In this document: piece by piece, positions 31,873-40,805 of the stretch | Position numbering within the stretch: the stretch's first letter is position 1 | Layout of the letters: each line of letters begins with the position of its first letter | From: an uncultured Clostridia bacterium | Lineage (GTDB): Bacteria > Bacillota > Clostridia > Christensenellales > UBA1242 | Direction: 5' to 3' | Assembly (NCBI GenBank): GCA_934772445.1 | Contig: CAKVMJ010000002.1 | Span: 1 to 64,000, forward strand | DNA length: 64,000 bases | Position numbers and translations under genes: made by a program | The notes under the pieces: generated by a model | Database searches by the model: none | Told to the model about the DNA's origin: nothing | The model's input: only the letters and a program-made list of their open reading frames with translations

Positions 31873-33183
31873 TTGATTACTTTAACAACCGCTGAAAAAG
31901 CATTAAAAACTGTTTATTTAGGTGCAGTTGCAAATCATTTAAACCTAAAAGCAAACCCATTTTTAGCAAAAATGAATCAATCCACTTGTAATATCATTGG
32001 AAACGAAATTGTTAAAGTTGCTCCTTATGGAGTTAATGGTGGATTTGGTGCATTGCTAGAAGATAGTGCACTTCCAGAAGCAGTAAGTACTAGTTTTGAA
32101 AAGTTTAGAGAAACTTTAAAAAATTTATATGGTAAGATTGAGATTTCAGATAAAGCAGTAAGAGCAAGTCAAAGTAGTTCGGGTGCGTTTGTAAACTTGC
32201 TTAATAGCGAAATGGAATCATTAATCAAAACTTGTTCCTTCCATTTAGCAAGAATGTTGTTTGGTGATGGAACTGGTAACCTTGGAAATGTTGCAGAACA
32301 TTATCCTCAAATTGATGCTTATGCCACTTATGATGATGTAAGAAATTTTGTTGAAGGTATGATTGTAGATTTTGAAGATACAACTAATGCTTCAAAAACC
32401 TATGCTCAAAATGTGGTTACATCTGTTGATAGAAGTTTGAATAGAGTTTATTTCAAAAATTCTTTCACCACTGCATTAAATACAAATTGTATTACATATC
32501 TTCCAAATTCAAAAAATAATGAATTAACAGGTCTTGGTAAGATATTTAAAAAAGATTCATCATTATATGGCGTGGATAGAAGTCAAAATAAATGGCTAAA
32601 CCCAAAAACTGTTACTAATGCTGGACAAATTACAGATATTATAATCCAAAAAATGATTGATGATTTAGAAGATTACTATGATAGCGATATAGACTATATC
32701 ACTTGCTCTAGTGATGTTAAAAGATATTATCAAGAATACTTGCAATCATTCAGAAGAAACATTGATTATATGGAATTAAATGGCGGATATAAAGCAATGT
32801 CTTATGGTGGTATTCCAATTGTTTCAGATAGATTTGCACCAAAAGGTAGTATGTATATCTTAAATTCAAAAGATTTCAATCTATATCAATTATGTGATTG
32901 GACTTGGCTTGAAGGTGATGATGGTAGAATTTTAAAACAAAATCCGGGTTACGCAACTTATAGCGCAACATTAGTTAAGTATGCCGAAATGATGTGTGAT
33001 AGACCTGCAGCACAAGGATTGATTACTGGTATTACATCTGGTAGTACAGATTATGCAAAACAAATTGCAACTAATACTAGCACAATCGCCACTAAAACTG
33101 GCAATATTGCCACATCTACTGGTAAATTAGCTCAAGATTATGCCACTGTTAATGCCACTGCTTTAACAACTAATGGTGAATAA
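31873..33183 (+). CDS. Major capsid protein
   Basis: 436 aa with the features of an HK97-fold coat protein of the N4-gp56/P22-like type: KVAPYGVNGGFGALLEDSAL, a long spine-like helix region, LARMLFGDGTGNLG and the late segment DYITCSSDVKRYYQEYL with YGGIPIVSDRFAP. Coat genes usually follow scaffold genes, as here. The last 50 residues are Thr/Ala/Asn-rich low complexity and may form a flexible tail. The start is TTG 31873, with AAAGGAGAAAATT upstream. The frame is intact. Confidence 0.88.
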   Translation: MITLTTAEKALKTVYLGAVANHLNLKANPFLAKMNQSTCNIIGNEIVKVAPYGVNGGFGALLEDSALPEAVSTSFEKFRETLKNLYGKIEISDKAVRASQSSSGAFVNLLNSEMESLIKTCSFHLARMLFGDGTGNLGNVAEHYPQIDAYATYDDVRNFVEGMIVDFEDTTNASKTYAQNVVTSVDRSLNRVYFKNSFTTALNTNCITYLPNSKNNELTGLGKIFKKDSSLYGVDRSQNKWLNPKTVTNAGQITDIIIQKMIDDLEDYYDSDIDYITCSSDVKRYYQEYLQSFRRNIDYMELNGGYKAMSYGGIPIVSDRFAPKGSMYILNSKDFNLYQLCDWTWLEGDDGRILKQNPGYATYSATLVKYAEMMCDRPAAQGLITGITSGSTDYAKQIATNTSTIATKTGNIATSTGKLAQDYATVNATALTTNGE

Positions 33184-33213
33184 TATAAAAAGTTTAAATT
33201 CAGGGGGAGAGTT

Positions 33214-33594
33214 ATGAGGTTAATAAAAATAGATAATGATGTTTTTGATATTTCTAAAAGAATTAAAGAAATAGATAAAGATTATTATATTGTTTATAAT
33301 TTAAAAACAAATAAATTTGAAGTTCATAATTCTTCCCAGAATTTGAACTCCTATGCATTAACTTGTCCGTATGAAAAGTTAGATAAACGGCTTTTGGATT
33401 ACACTATGAAAACTAGGATTTGTAATTCAGATAAATTATTAGATGAAATTGATAACCATAATAGAAAAATAGAAAAAGAAATTGAAGAGAAAAGAAAAGA
33501 TGAGAGTGGTATTATTTTTAAAGAAATTTATAAGTATGCAAACTTAAGCAAAAACTTTGATGAGAATAAAGCCTATAAAAATAAATGGTTGTAA
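33214..33594 (+). CDS. Phage-cassette hypothetical protein (126 aa)
   Basis: A conserved-looking small protein (VFDISKRIKEIDKDYYIVYN, PYEKLDKRLLDY, EIDNHNRKIEKEI) of a kind found next to coat genes in Firmicutes phages and prophages. The second half is a charged helix. No membrane segment. CAGGGGGAGAGTT precedes the ATG. Position suggests a head-completion or head-decoration part; the function is not known. Confidence 0.65.
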   Translation: MRLIKIDNDVFDISKRIKEIDKDYYIVYNLKTNKFEVHNSSQNLNSYALTCPYEKLDKRLLDYTMKTRICNSDKLLDEIDNHNRKIEKEIEEKRKDESGIIFKEIYKYANLSKNFDENKAYKNKWL

Positions 33595-33603
33595 GGAGAA
33601 GTT

Positions 33604-34173
33604 ATGGAAGTTAAAAAAATTTTAAAAAATGTTGCTATATATTTGCAGTTAACAGATGTTTACGATTTTTTAGTTAATAACAAATCAGCCACACTTGATT
33701 TGATGACAGAGGTGGATTTGCTGGTTTCTTGCGTAAACTTTGTTAACAATTTGATTGCAACAGATTATATAAAACTTGTTAAAACGAAAGAACTAACAGT
33801 TAGTTCTAATTATGAAATTAAATTTGAAAATATTTCAACAGAAGAAATGCTAGGAGTTTTATCTATAAAAACTATGAGTGGAGATAAAATTCCTTTTGTT
33901 TTAACTAACACTGGAGTGGTTGTAAATTATAGTGGAAAGGTTAAAATTAAATATGCTTATTTTCCTAATGAAGTGGAGTTAACGGGAAGTGTTAATGATT
34001 ATAAAACAAAAATTAATGAAAGAATTTTTGCTTACGGTGTTGCTTCAGAATACTTATTTATTAAAGGAAATATTGATGATGCATCTATGTGGGATACTAG
34101 ATTTAAGCGAGCTTTATTAAATCTAACAAGACCAATAAGCTCTATAAAAATGCCACTTGAAAAAATGATTTGA
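33604..34173 (+). CDS. Probable head-tail connector/adaptor (189 aa)
   Basis: No sequence family is recognised with confidence. The N-terminal helices, central beta-rich part and C-terminal helices, with the position after the coat gene and before a P22 gp10-like gene, suggest an adaptor that closes the portal vertex. TAAGGAGAAGTT precedes the ATG. The end is separated from the next start by 11 bases. Confidence 0.55.
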   Translation: MEVKKILKNVAIYLQLTDVYDFLVNNKSATLDLMTEVDLLVSCVNFVNNLIATDYIKLVKTKELTVSSNYEIKFENISTEEMLGVLSIKTMSGDKIPFVLTNTGVVVNYSGKVKIKYAYFPNEVELTGSVNDYKTKINERIFAYGVASEYLFIKGNIDDASMWDTRFKRALLNLTRPISSIKMPLEKMI

Positions 34174-34184
34174 GGGGGGGTGTT

Positions 34185-35687
34185 ATGTTTTATAATAATA
34201 ACTTAGGATTAAAAAATATTACATATAAAAAATATAATTTAACATCTTTTGCAAATGGTATAAACCCAAATATTGATGAACAATTATTGCCTCTCACAAC
34301 TGCTGTTACCACATATAATTTAAACTTTAATAATGGTGCATTAAAAACTGGTATGGGTGTTAAACCATTAAGTATATCTTATAGTTTTGAAAATAAAAAT
34401 TTAAAGAAAACTTTGAATAAAATTTCGGGTGTAGATTTCCTTGGAATGTGGGAATATAGTAGGTGGAATTCTGCAATGAATAGGTTTGAAAAATATCTTT
34501 TGGCGTATGGTAATGATGGGTATATGTATCAAGCATATTTATATTTTGATTATACAAATTTTATAAAATTAACTGCACTTCATTTTGATTCAATGCCTAA
34601 TGTTGTGAGCTATTATTTGAATGGATTAGATGTTGCTTTAATATCAACCAACACAAATGGAATGTGGGTTTGGTCACCTGAGAAAACTCCATATAAAGTG
34701 AGTAACGCACCTAAAATTACGAGTATGTGCTTGCATTATGAAAGATTATTTGCAACCATTTCTGGAGATAATAGAACGATATGGTTTAGTGATGATTTAG
34801 ATCCAACAAATTGGAATGTATCTCTCTCAGAGGGTGGTTTTATTTCTTTATATGATGAACGAGGCGGTGCAAATAAAATAGTAAGTTTTAAAGACCATTT
34901 ATATGTTTTTAGAGAGTTTGGAATATCAAGAATAACAGCTTATGCTAATCAAGAGAATTTTTGCGTAGCACATCTTTTTACCAGCAGTGAAAGAGTTTAT
35001 GACAAAACTATAGTAATTTGTGGCAATAATATATTATTTCTTGCCAACGATGGGATATATTCATTTGATGGAAGTAGTACCATAAAATTGAATTTAAAAC
35101 TAGAAAAATTATTAAAAAATATAAATAATGAAAATGCAGTTGGTGCATATTTTAATGGTAAGTATTATCTTGCATTAAAATTAAATTATGGTGATGATAG
35201 AATTATTAATTGTGAATCTGAAGATGATTATGTTAATAACGCAATGATAGAATTAGATTTAAAAACAGGTAATGTTAATTTTATGAGGGGGATAGATATT
35301 AGAAATTTAAGCCCTGTGGTAACAGAACTTGATAGTGCTTTAATTTGTCTTATAAAATTAGCTGATGAAATTTCTATAACTCAATATTGTGATGATTGCG
35401 GTAAGTATATTGCTAATAACACAAATAAAGGTTGGGTATCTCCTAAAACAAGTTTTGGTTATCCTTTAAAACAAAAACTAATCAAATCTATAACGCTTGT
35501 AACTAAATATGATGTTGATATAATTTTAAATCTTGATGGCAGAAAAACCACATTCAAATTAAAGGGAAAAGAACTTCCTCAAACTATCTATCCAAACTTA
35601 AAAGGTTACTTATTTGGTATTGAGTTTTTCACGACAACTGCTGAAGCTTATATAACCAATTCAAGCATTGTGGTGGGGATATTATGA
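34185..35687 (+). CDS. Probable DNA-stabilisation/connector protein (500 aa)
   Basis: A beta-rich protein with repeated aromatic strands (FLGMWEYSRWN, YLLAYGNDGYMYQAYLYFDY, ILFLANDGIYSFDGSS), suggestive of a beta propeller. Size and location match P22 gp10-like packaged-DNA stabilisation proteins that close the portal, but homology is not established. ATG 34185 is chosen because GAGGGGGGG lies four bases upstream; the earlier ATG at 34170 overlaps the previous gene. The stop overlaps the next start (ATGA). CDDC at about residues 398-401 could bind metal. Confidence 0.6.
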   Translation: MFYNNNLGLKNITYKKYNLTSFANGINPNIDEQLLPLTTAVTTYNLNFNNGALKTGMGVKPLSISYSFENKNLKKTLNKISGVDFLGMWEYSRWNSAMNRFEKYLLAYGNDGYMYQAYLYFDYTNFIKLTALHFDSMPNVVSYYLNGLDVALISTNTNGMWVWSPEKTPYKVSNAPKITSMCLHYERLFATISGDNRTIWFSDDLDPTNWNVSLSEGGFISLYDERGGANKIVSFKDHLYVFREFGISRITAYANQENFCVAHLFTSSERVYDKTIVICGNNILFLANDGIYSFDGSSTIKLNLKLEKLLKNINNENAVGAYFNGKYYLALKLNYGDDRIINCESEDDYVNNAMIELDLKTGNVNFMRGIDIRNLSPVVTELDSALICLIKLADEISITQYCDDCGKYIANNTNKGWVSPKTSFGYPLKQKLIKSITLVTKYDVDIILNLDGRKTTFKLKGKELPQTIYPNLKGYLFGIEFFTTTAEAYITNSSIVVGIL

Positions 35688-36853
35688 TAAATGAAGAAAT
35701 GTTTGTTTTGCAATCTCAGATAAACGAACTAAAGAAAAATTACGAAGAAGTTTCTTCATATAATAAGAGCATTGAGAAATTTAATTTTATATTAAAGCCG
35801 TTAGAAACTCAGTCTGTAAAATCTTTAAATTTTAAATGCTTTGAAAAGTATATAGTTTTAAAATTTAGAGGAAAGCAGAATTGTGAAAATTCTTTTTATA
35901 TAAATTTTAATTCTGTAACAATTTTTAAAACAAGCGAAAAAGTTTTTGCAAAAGAATTTATCTTAGAAGTAAATAAGGTAAATTCAATTGAAATTTTTTA
36001 TAAAGGTAATTCTGATGAAACTATAAAAACTTTTATGGAAATTTATGGTTCTATAGAGTTGGAAAATTTTAAAGGAATGAACTTAAGTAAAATTAATTCA
36101 AAATATTATTTGATAAATCAAAATGAAAAAATGTTAGAGAACTTTGATTCTTTAGATATGCTTGAAATTTTTGATGGTGGTTTCGAAAATTTAGAAGGAT
36201 ATATTGCTTGTTGTGAGAAATATAATATATCTGAATTTAAAGCAGATGACTTACTTTTGCTTTTAAAAGAAGATTCTAAATATTATGTTCGGAGTTGCTT
36301 AAATTCAAATAGAAATTTGGTTTTGGAAAATGGCGAGGCTTATGGAATGTTTCCAATTTTAGATGAAACATATAAATATGGATTGTTTTGCAAAGTTGGT
36401 AATGATTATAAAATTAAATATTTTAAATTGGATAACACCACAGATAAAGAAGATGTTTTAAATTTGAATTTAAAGTTTGATATTTTTAAAGCGGGTGGAT
36501 TTTGTTATATTGAGAGCGGTATATCACATTATGGATTTTGGTTTATAGATGTTAATAATGATGCGTATTTGGTTTTTTCAAAGTTAAGTGCGGTTGGAGA
36601 AACTAACGAATTTTATGAGCCAATCTATGTTGGAAAATCTAACCACATTAATATATATTTATATAATAGTAATATAGTAAGTTTTAATAGTATAAATAAT
36701 TTTGTGGTTTATAGTGAGTACTCGCTCTCAATATTATCAAGCGTTGCATCGCTTACAAAAACTCAATTAAAAAAATATAAGAATGTGGAATATGGATTTG
36801 TTGTTGGAGAAAATAAAATGCTTTATTCAAATGGGTGCTTAACATATTTATAA
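35684..36853 (+). CDS. Phage-cassette hypothetical protein (389 aa)
   Basis: Not recognised. It has an N-terminal coiled coil (about residues 1-30) followed by beta-rich sequence with many Asn, Tyr and Phe residues, a composition common in phage tail or vertex proteins. It overlaps the previous stop by four bases, showing translational coupling. No membrane or enzymatic motif is seen. It may be a short tail or host-attachment part; no evidence fixes this. Confidence 0.6.
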   Translation: MINEEMFVLQSQINELKKNYEEVSSYNKSIEKFNFILKPLETQSVKSLNFKCFEKYIVLKFRGKQNCENSFYINFNSVTIFKTSEKVFAKEFILEVNKVNSIEIFYKGNSDETIKTFMEIYGSIELENFKGMNLSKINSKYYLINQNEKMLENFDSLDMLEIFDGGFENLEGYIACCEKYNISEFKADDLLLLLKEDSKYYVRSCLNSNRNLVLENGEAYGMFPILDETYKYGLFCKVGNDYKIKYFKLDNTTDKEDVLNLNLKFDIFKAGGFCYIESGISHYGFWFIDVNNDAYLVFSKLSAVGETNEFYEPIYVGKSNHINIYLYNSNIVSFNSINNFVVYSEYSLSILSSVASLTKTQLKKYKNVEYGFVVGENKMLYSNGCLTYL

Positions 36854-36864
36854 GAGGAGAAACA

Positions 36865-37794
36865 ATGAATAAATATATAGATAAGGAAACTTCAAAGAAA
36901 GTTGATGCAATCACAAATGATGCTTTTGCAAACGATCTTGTTGAAAAGATTAAAGATTTTAATTCAAAGTTTGATACAAGTGTTGGAAATGTTCCTAAAA
37001 ACGAGCTTGATTTAGATAGGCTTGAAGATATTGTTATAGATGATAATAAAATTGCAAAACAAGTTGAGGAAGAATTATTTGATTATAAGAAATCTGGAAT
37101 AGATAAAATCAATAATCAAACTAAATTAAAAGAAGAAGAGTTAAACTTAAATAAAGAGAGTTTAAAAAATTCATATAATAGTTCAAAAGAAAAAATAGAA
37201 GAGAATTATGCAAATGCAAGGCAAAGAACGAGTGATGAGGCATTGAAAAGGGGTATTAGTAGAAGTAGTATTGTTATAAACCAGCTAGATGCTTTTAATA
37301 GAGAGGAATTGGATTTATATAATAAGTTAGATGAAGAACTAACATCAAAGATAAATCAAGTAGATTTCGAATTAAATGCTTTGCAAACTCAGCAAGATTT
37401 AGCACTTAGCGAGTTTGATATTGCTTATGCAGTTAAATTAAATTCAAAGATAAATTCTTTAAAACAAGGATTAATAGATAAACAAAACGAGGTTTTGAAA
37501 TATAATAATCAAATTGCAGAAAAGGAAGCCCAATATAAATTGAAATACGAACAATTAGAACAAGATTTAAGAAACGAGGCTTGGGATAAAGAAAAGGATT
37601 TAATAAATCTTGCAAGTAAGTATGGAGTAAAAGCAGTTGAAAAATATAAACAAACTAAAATATATAATATGGTAGATGAATATTTGGCATCACTTTCAAA
37701 AGAAGAAGCGAAAAAGATTTTAGAAAATAATGAAGAGGTTAGAAACTATTTAACTTCCACAAACTTAAATGCTCTGTTAAATAAATATAAGTAA
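36865..37794 (+). CDS. Coiled-coil phage-cassette protein (309 aa)
   Basis: Highly charged and helical throughout, with long heptad-like stretches from about residue 60 to 230 (EELNLNKESLKNSYNSSKEK; EKEAQYKLKYEQLEQDLRNE). ATG 36865 is chosen because AGAGGAG is well placed; the frame opens 30 bases earlier inside the previous gene. P22-like phages carry helical ejection proteins after the connector genes, and this gene is in that position. It could also be a short tape-measure-like or internal core protein. Inference only. Confidence 0.6.
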   Translation: MNKYIDKETSKKVDAITNDAFANDLVEKIKDFNSKFDTSVGNVPKNELDLDRLEDIVIDDNKIAKQVEEELFDYKKSGIDKINNQTKLKEEELNLNKESLKNSYNSSKEKIEENYANARQRTSDEALKRGISRSSIVINQLDAFNREELDLYNKLDEELTSKINQVDFELNALQTQQDLALSEFDIAYAVKLNSKINSLKQGLIDKQNEVLKYNNQIAEKEAQYKLKYEQLEQDLRNEAWDKEKDLINLASKYGVKAVEKYKQTKIYNMVDEYLASLSKEEAKKILENNEEVRNYLTSTNLNALLNKYK

Positions 37795-37809
37795 ATTTAA
37801 GGGGGAAAT

Positions 37810-38055
37810 ATGTGGGAAGAAATATTTAATCTCGCAATAAATAATGGATTATGGTCAGTTTTGTTTTTAATATTGTTGGTTTATGTTTTAAAAGATAGTA
37901 AGGCAAGAGAATTAAAATACCAGCAAACTATCACCACATTAGCAGATAGCTTAGAGATAATTCAAGATGTTAAGGAAGATGTACAAGAAATAAAAAGCAA
38001 GTTGTTAAATTCAGATTTGTCTAATCCTAAAAAGGAAGATAAAGATGAAAAATAA
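37810..38055 (+). CDS. BhlA/UviB-type holin-like protein
   Basis: 81 aa with one N-terminal membrane helix (NGLWSVLFLILLVYVLKDSK) then a charged coiled coil, the BhlA/UviB plan found in phage and bacteriocin loci, where such proteins permeabilise the membrane for release. AAGGGGGAAAT precedes the ATG. It overlaps the next holin-like gene by 11 bases. Small single-helix proteins are hard to assign, but the cassette context supports this call. Confidence 0.78.
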   Translation: MWEEIFNLAINNGLWSVLFLILLVYVLKDSKARELKYQQTITTLADSLEIIQDVKEDVQEIKSKLLNSDLSNPKKEDKDEK

Positions 38056-38428
38056 CTTTTCTTCGTATGCATTTTGGGTTGCAGTTACTGGTGCTATAGT
38101 AGTTTTTTTGCAAAACTTAGGCAAAGTGGTTGGTTTCAACTTTAATTCTTCAGCATTTGAAAGCATTGTATTATCTTTTTGCGGAATTTTGGTAGTTTTG
38201 GGCGTTTTAAACCAAAATAAAGATGAAAACTCAGATTTAAAAGAAGATGAACCAAATTTAAAGGATAGTTCGAATGAAAATGAAGAATTATCTAAAGAAA
38301 TAAAGGAAGAAAATGAGGAAAATATAGCCAAAACTAATAATGAAAACATAGAGAATAATGAAAATGATATAAAAAATGAAACAAGTGATGAGATTAATAA
38401 AATAGACCATAAAAACGAAAAAGACTAG
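38045..38428 (+). CDS. Second holin-like protein with acidic tail
   Basis: 127 aa. Two hydrophobic helices (AFWVAVTGAIVVFLQNLG; SIVLSFCGILVVLGVL) resemble the phi LC3/Clostridial holin layout. The last 70 residues are an unusual low-complexity tail of Glu, Asn, Lys and Asp. It starts within the previous gene and ends at the cassette terminator. No endolysin follows, which is odd for a lysis module. Confidence 0.7.
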   Translation: MKNNFSSYAFWVAVTGAIVVFLQNLGKVVGFNFNSSAFESIVLSFCGILVVLGVLNQNKDENSDLKEDEPNLKDSSNENEELSKEIKEENEENIAKTNNENIENNENDIKNETSDEINKIDHKNEKD

Positions 38429-38448
38429 ATTAAATTCTAGTCTTTTTT
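38418..38448 (+). terminator. Terminator of the head cassette
   Basis: AAAAAGACTAGA and TCTAGTCTTTTTT with a six-base loop; the 5' arm overlaps the last codons. Confidence 0.9.
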
Positions 38449-39030
38449 GCTTTTTAGATAGATATATAACTAAATCAAAACTGAAATTAAATCTTATGTG
38501 CAATTCTCGAATTATCTATGTAATTTAAAAAGGTATGCTTATATATTCTTAGGTATAGGTAGTAATAGAATAAATAAATCTATTACACCATAAAATTCAA
38601 TAAAATGGCTTTAAATTAGGTAATAAAGCAAAAAATATAATAATTTTTTTAATAAGTTAGATAAAAATATTATTAAGTTAAGAGAATTATGGCAAATTTT
38701 GTTTAATTTAAAAATTTAGATGTTTTTATATAAAATACACTTGAAATTTATTTTATTTTATGATATACTCTCATCAGATTTTTAAATGGTATGCTTTTGG
38801 GCAATCATTAATTGAATAAAGGATAATTAAAAAGTTTGAGATTTTGTGCTTTTCAAATTTTTTGGAAGATTATCGAGCTTAATTTTCTATTTTAGCTAGA
38901 AATTGGTTTTGTTTTATTTTGGTGATTATTTTGGATAATACAAAAGTTTTTAGCAATATTTAATAGAAATTAATATATTATTTAAAACATTTAAAAATAA
39001 ATAAAAATATTTACATAAAGGGAGAAATAT
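38449..39030 (+). promoter_or_regulatory. Gene-free stretch with rnj promoter and long leader
   Basis: No open frame with a start and binding site is seen over 580 very AT-rich bases. A good promoter, TTGAAA (38741-38746), 17 bases, TATACT (38764-38769), would give a leader of about 255 bases before rnj. Within the leader, AAAAAGTTTGA (from about 38829) can pair with TCAAATTTTTT, a weak terminator-like hairpin. A long leader could allow autoregulation by RNase J or hold a small RNA; this is inference. Confidence 0.55.
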
Positions 39031-40698
39031 ATGAAAAATACTCAACCAGCGTTGAAGTTGTCTTTTTTGGGTGGTGTTGGCGAAGTTGGAAAAAATATGC
39101 TAGCCGTTGAATATAAAGATGACATAATTATTATTGATGCCGGTGTTGCATTTCCTAGCGATGATATGCCCGGTGTTGATTTATTAATTCCAGATTTTGC
39201 TTATATTCAAGCAAATAAACATAGAGTTAAGGGAGTTTTCGTAACTCATGGTCACGAGGACCATATTGGCGCAATCCCTTATCTTATGCAAGAAATTGAT
39301 GCTCCAATTTATGCAAGCAAACTAACTGCTGCTTTGCTTGAGAATAAATTTAGAGAACATAAAAATGTTAGATGCAAAGTTAATGTAGTTAAACCAAAAC
39401 AATCTATTAAATGCGGAGCATTCTCCGTTGAATTTGTTAAAGTTACTCATTCAATCACAGGTTCTTTTGCCTTGGTTATAACCACTCCAGTTGGTGTTTG
39501 GTTTCATACAGGCGATTTTAAAATGGATTTCACTCCAATTGATGATGAACCAATGGATTTAGTAAGATTAGCAGAAATTAGTAAAAAAGGAGTGTTGCTT
39601 CTAACAGCGGATTCCACAAATGCTGAGCGTTCTGGATATAGTATGAGTGAAAAGAGAGTTGGTCAAACATTAGATGCTCTATTCGCTCAGAACAAACAAA
39701 AGAGAATTATTATTGCAACATTTGCTTCAAACATCCATAGAATCCAACAAATCTTGGATATTTGCGAAAAATATGGAAGAAAAGTGTTATTCTCGGGAAG
39801 AAGTATGTTAAACAACTGTGAAACAGCTTCTAAAATCGGCGAACTTAAGTTTAATAAAGAAAATATTGCTGATGTTTCAAAAGTGGATAAATACGATGAT
39901 GATAAAATGTGCATTATCTGTACTGGTAGCCAAGGTGAACCGGGAAGTGCGTTATCTAGAATGGCAGCTGGTGAATTTCCTAAAATTGAAATCACTAATA
40001 ACGATTATGTTATCTTCAGTGCTTCTTCAATCCCAGGTAACGAAACTGAGATAAACACAGTTATTAACCAACTTTACAAGAAAGGCGCTAAAGTAATTTA
40101 CGAGAGCTTGGCAGAAGTTCATGTATCTGGTCACGCTTACCAAGAAGAATTAAAAATTATTCATAGCATATTGAAACCTAAGTATTTTATTCCAGTTCAC
40201 GGTGAATACAGACACTTAATGGCTCACGCAAACCTTGCAATGGATTTAGGTATGCCAAAACGCCATATTCATATTCCAGATTTAGGCGAAAGCATTACAA
40301 TCACTCAAAATTCTATTAGAAAAACTGGTACAGTTCCAGCAGGTATTAAACTTATTGATGGTTTGGATATTAGTGATGCAGGCGGTGTTGTTCAAAGAGA
40401 TAGAATGCAACTTGCCACAGAAGGTTTGTGCGTTGTATTGCTAACAATCTCTGCGCGTTCTGCTGTTTTAACAAGCAAACCAGAGATTATTACTAGAGGT
40501 TTCTTATATGGAAAAGATAACTCTCAAACAATTGAAGAAGCAAAAGATTTGCTTATAAACACAATTATTAGCGTTAATTTCAAAACTCAAGATTGGAATT
40601 TTATAAAAGATAACATTAAGAAAACTTTAACCACATTCTTCTTCAAGAAATTTAAGAGAAAACCAATGATAATTCCAATTATTATTGAAACTGCTTAA
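39031..40698 (+). CDS. rnj: Ribonuclease J
   Basis: Metallo-beta-lactamase/beta-CASP nuclease with 5'-3' exonuclease and endonuclease activity in mRNA turnover and rRNA maturation. The zinc motif HGHEDHIGA (about residues 73-81), a later FHTGDFKMD, the beta-CASP segment and PVHGEYRHLMAH are all intact. 555 aa is normal for RNase J1/J2. AAGGGAGAAATAT precedes the ATG. It is a single-gene unit with a long leader and its own terminator. Only one rnj gene is in the window. Confidence 0.96.
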   Translation: MKNTQPALKLSFLGGVGEVGKNMLAVEYKDDIIIIDAGVAFPSDDMPGVDLLIPDFAYIQANKHRVKGVFVTHGHEDHIGAIPYLMQEIDAPIYASKLTAALLENKFREHKNVRCKVNVVKPKQSIKCGAFSVEFVKVTHSITGSFALVITTPVGVWFHTGDFKMDFTPIDDEPMDLVRLAEISKKGVLLLTADSTNAERSGYSMSEKRVGQTLDALFAQNKQKRIIIATFASNIHRIQQILDICEKYGRKVLFSGRSMLNNCETASKIGELKFNKENIADVSKVDKYDDDKMCIICTGSQGEPGSALSRMAAGEFPKIEITNNDYVIFSASSIPGNETEINTVINQLYKKGAKVIYESLAEVHVSGHAYQEELKIIHSILKPKYFIPVHGEYRHLMAHANLAMDLGMPKRHIHIPDLGESITITQNSIRKTGTVPAGIKLIDGLDISDAGGVVQRDRMQLATEGLCVVLLTISARSAVLTSKPEIITRGFLYGKDNSQTIEEAKDLLINTIISVNFKTQDWNFIKDNIKKTLTTFFFKKFKRKPMIIPIIIETA

Positions 40699-40709
40699 AA
40701 GAAAAAATA

Positions 40710-40740
40710 AACTCCTAAATAATGCTTTTAGGAGTTTTTA
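40710..40740 (+). terminator. Terminator of rnj
   Basis: AACTCCTAAA and TTTTAGGAGTT around a short loop, then T residues. Confidence 0.9.
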
Positions 40741-40805
40741 TTTTAATTAAAACTTGCAAAATTTGCATTGTTAAGATATAATAAATACATTAAGAGGAAA
40801 AGATT

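Larger units (their letters stand above)
27298..38428 (+). mobile_element. Phage-derived head cassette (P22/podovirus-like order), possible GTA-like element
   Basis: Thirteen co-directional genes with overlaps or gaps under 35 bases run large terminase, two small genes, portal, scaffold, coat, four connector/stabiliser-like genes, a coiled-coil gene and two holin-like genes. Every frame is open and catalytic residues of the terminase are kept. Within the window there is no integrase, repressor of lytic growth, DNA replication, tail tape measure, tail fibre or recognisable endolysin, and the flanks are ordinary chromosomal genes with no attachment repeats seen. A degraded prophage, a satellite or a domesticated capsid system are the alternatives. 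Confidence 0.8.

Noticed and set aside
27298..38428. Ordinary complete prophage
   Set aside because: No integrase, excisionase, replication module, tail tape measure or attachment repeats were found around the cassette.
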